Source of the DNA: Branchiostoma floridae
Taxonomy: Eukaryota > Chordata > Leptocardii > Amphioxiformes > Branchiostomatidae
NCBI RefSeq assembly: GCF_000003815.2
Contig: NC_049981.1
Coordinates: 28,179,441-28,243,440 of the forward strand
DNA length: 64,000 bases
Direction of reading: 5' to 3'
Shown here piece after piece: positions 62,813-64,000 of this stretch (its first letter is position 1; each line of letters begins with the position of its first letter). The position numbers and the translations under genes were made by a program. The notes under the pieces are model-generated. The model was not told the DNA's origin. It searched no databases and worked only from the letters and a program-made list of their open reading frames with translations.

Positions 62813-64000
62813 TGAAGCCGTCCTCTTTCAAATCCCTATCACACAAATCCCTACCACACAGTCGCGTTCACGCTTGAGCGTGCAGCGACACCTTTGCTCC
62901 TCTGGTTTGCTAATCCAACCGTGGTTATGCTCTGGAGTAGAAGTAAGCTTATTTCCACTCGGGAATGGGCCAGGCTATGAATATTGTAATGACAATTTTC
63001 AGGCATATCTTCACGCTTGGTCGGCGGTGAAGTTGGCGACCAGAAGTGTCAAAAATTGAACCACGCTTCGGTAAGATTGCCAAGATGAGATTTCGAAAAA
63101 TTATAAACATTCACCCATCATTTTGATTTGAGACTCTGTCAAACATCACAAACTATAAATGCTATACGTAACATTTTCTTATATCTTGATGACCTTTCTT
63201 CGTTAAAAAGTGACATTAAGTTTATCGTACACGTGGATACAGAAGATCAAAATCGGTGCGTAGAGAATAGAAACACATCAAGCAGAGGCCAACCAGTTCC
63301 TACATGACCTTTTCACAGTAATGCAGTAAGACCAAGTCCAAATAGCTTTTAAAATTGTAATTTTAACATGAAGTCTCCATCGATTCACCCGTAACAGTCG
63401 GGCTCATATAGCCCCGATATAAACCCTGACAGACAGGCAATCCCAAATCACCCAGCGTGCCGGGCCACACAAGCGTCGGACCACATTTGCCATTCCGAAA
63501 ACCATAAAGCTTAATCGGGGTCTCGGTTCCCAAATATGCGCTGGACGAGCTCAATATGAAACGGCTGACCCTATCACAAGCGGGGCGATTCTTTTCATTC
63601 TCCGTCAGGCGACACTGCAGTGGCCGGGGCCTCCGTCTCCCAGTCATTAACGCTGCCATGAAATGCTGATTTGAATAGCAAAATCTATACGCACATTCAT
63701 CGACATCTGCTGTCCTAACTATATTAGATCCAACGGATTTTGTGCTGTGGTACATATATGAATAATGTCGTCTCCCCGCCTTTATGGTTTTAGCAATAAA
63801 AAATCATATCTCCTTTGGAAAATTCTGCAAAATCAATACTTAAGTGGTGAACGATATTACACATTACAGCCGTGGCCTAGATTCTCTGCGGTCGAGAGGC
63901 CTGACCTAGAAACGCTAAGTTTATTTATCTAAATCACATCAATGGTTCATAGACTGCTGAAATCTAGTCATTTCACATGTCAAGGGCATCTTACATGCAC
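62813..64000. other. No supported gene
   Basis: The 130-codon open frame at 63363-63755 (minus) has scattered Cys and Arg, no domain, and no clear splice sites. I do not call it. Confidence 0.5.

Noticed and set aside
63363-63755. 130-codon minus-strand frame
   Set aside because: No domain, signal peptide or repeat, and no convincing splice sites; length is within chance expectation for 64 kb.

Overview
This is a eukaryotic, low gene-density genomic window. The chordate-style rhodopsin-class GPCR split by long introns, the dense MITEs and truncated LINEs, and a 100-base N run (a draft-assembly gap) best fit an invertebrate deuterostome. A cephalochordate (amphioxus, Branchiostoma-like) is my inference, not a demonstrated assignment.

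One protein-coding gene can be assembled with confidence. It lies on the minus strand and is made of three exons (55116-54720, 50818-50719, 25907-25181). Splice phases agree and give a 407-residue peptide GPCR most like the RFamide/neuropeptide-FF receptor group. Intron 1 is about 3.9 kb and intron 2 about 24.8 kb. The second intron splits the Arg codon of the DRY-equivalent motif. Two activation motifs are unusual: DRY reads CRY and NPxxY reads NPLVL.

Layout. 1-2.5 kb: two degenerate tandem duplications. 2.55 kb: a possible first exon with a type II membrane anchor (weak). 2.9-8.6 kb: a transposon-rich stretch with members of a MITE-like family, a LINE inserted into one of them, a hAT-type MITE with perfect 8-bp target duplications, and a 5'-truncated LINE with a perfect 11-bp duplication. 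8.6-22 kb: mostly featureless, with a foldback element and a GTTT microsatellite. 22-25 kb: more MITE-family copies, then the last GPCR exon. 25.9-50.7 kb (GPCR intron 2): LINE and MITE fragments, a TA-flanked palindromic MITE, a 30-bp minisatellite of about 110 copies running into the assembly gap, and a 1.54-kb element with 43-bp inverted ends and TTA duplications (PIF/Harbinger-like). 50.7-55.1 kb: GPCR exons 2 and 1. 55.1-64 kb: no supported gene; one MITE-family copy plus AT and TG/CG microsatellites.

The main interest is a MITE-like family with a conserved core present about a dozen times, two dated nested insertions, and a GPCR whose two key microswitch residues are both replaced. Open frames across the minisatellite are a consequence of its 30-bp period and are not called as genes.
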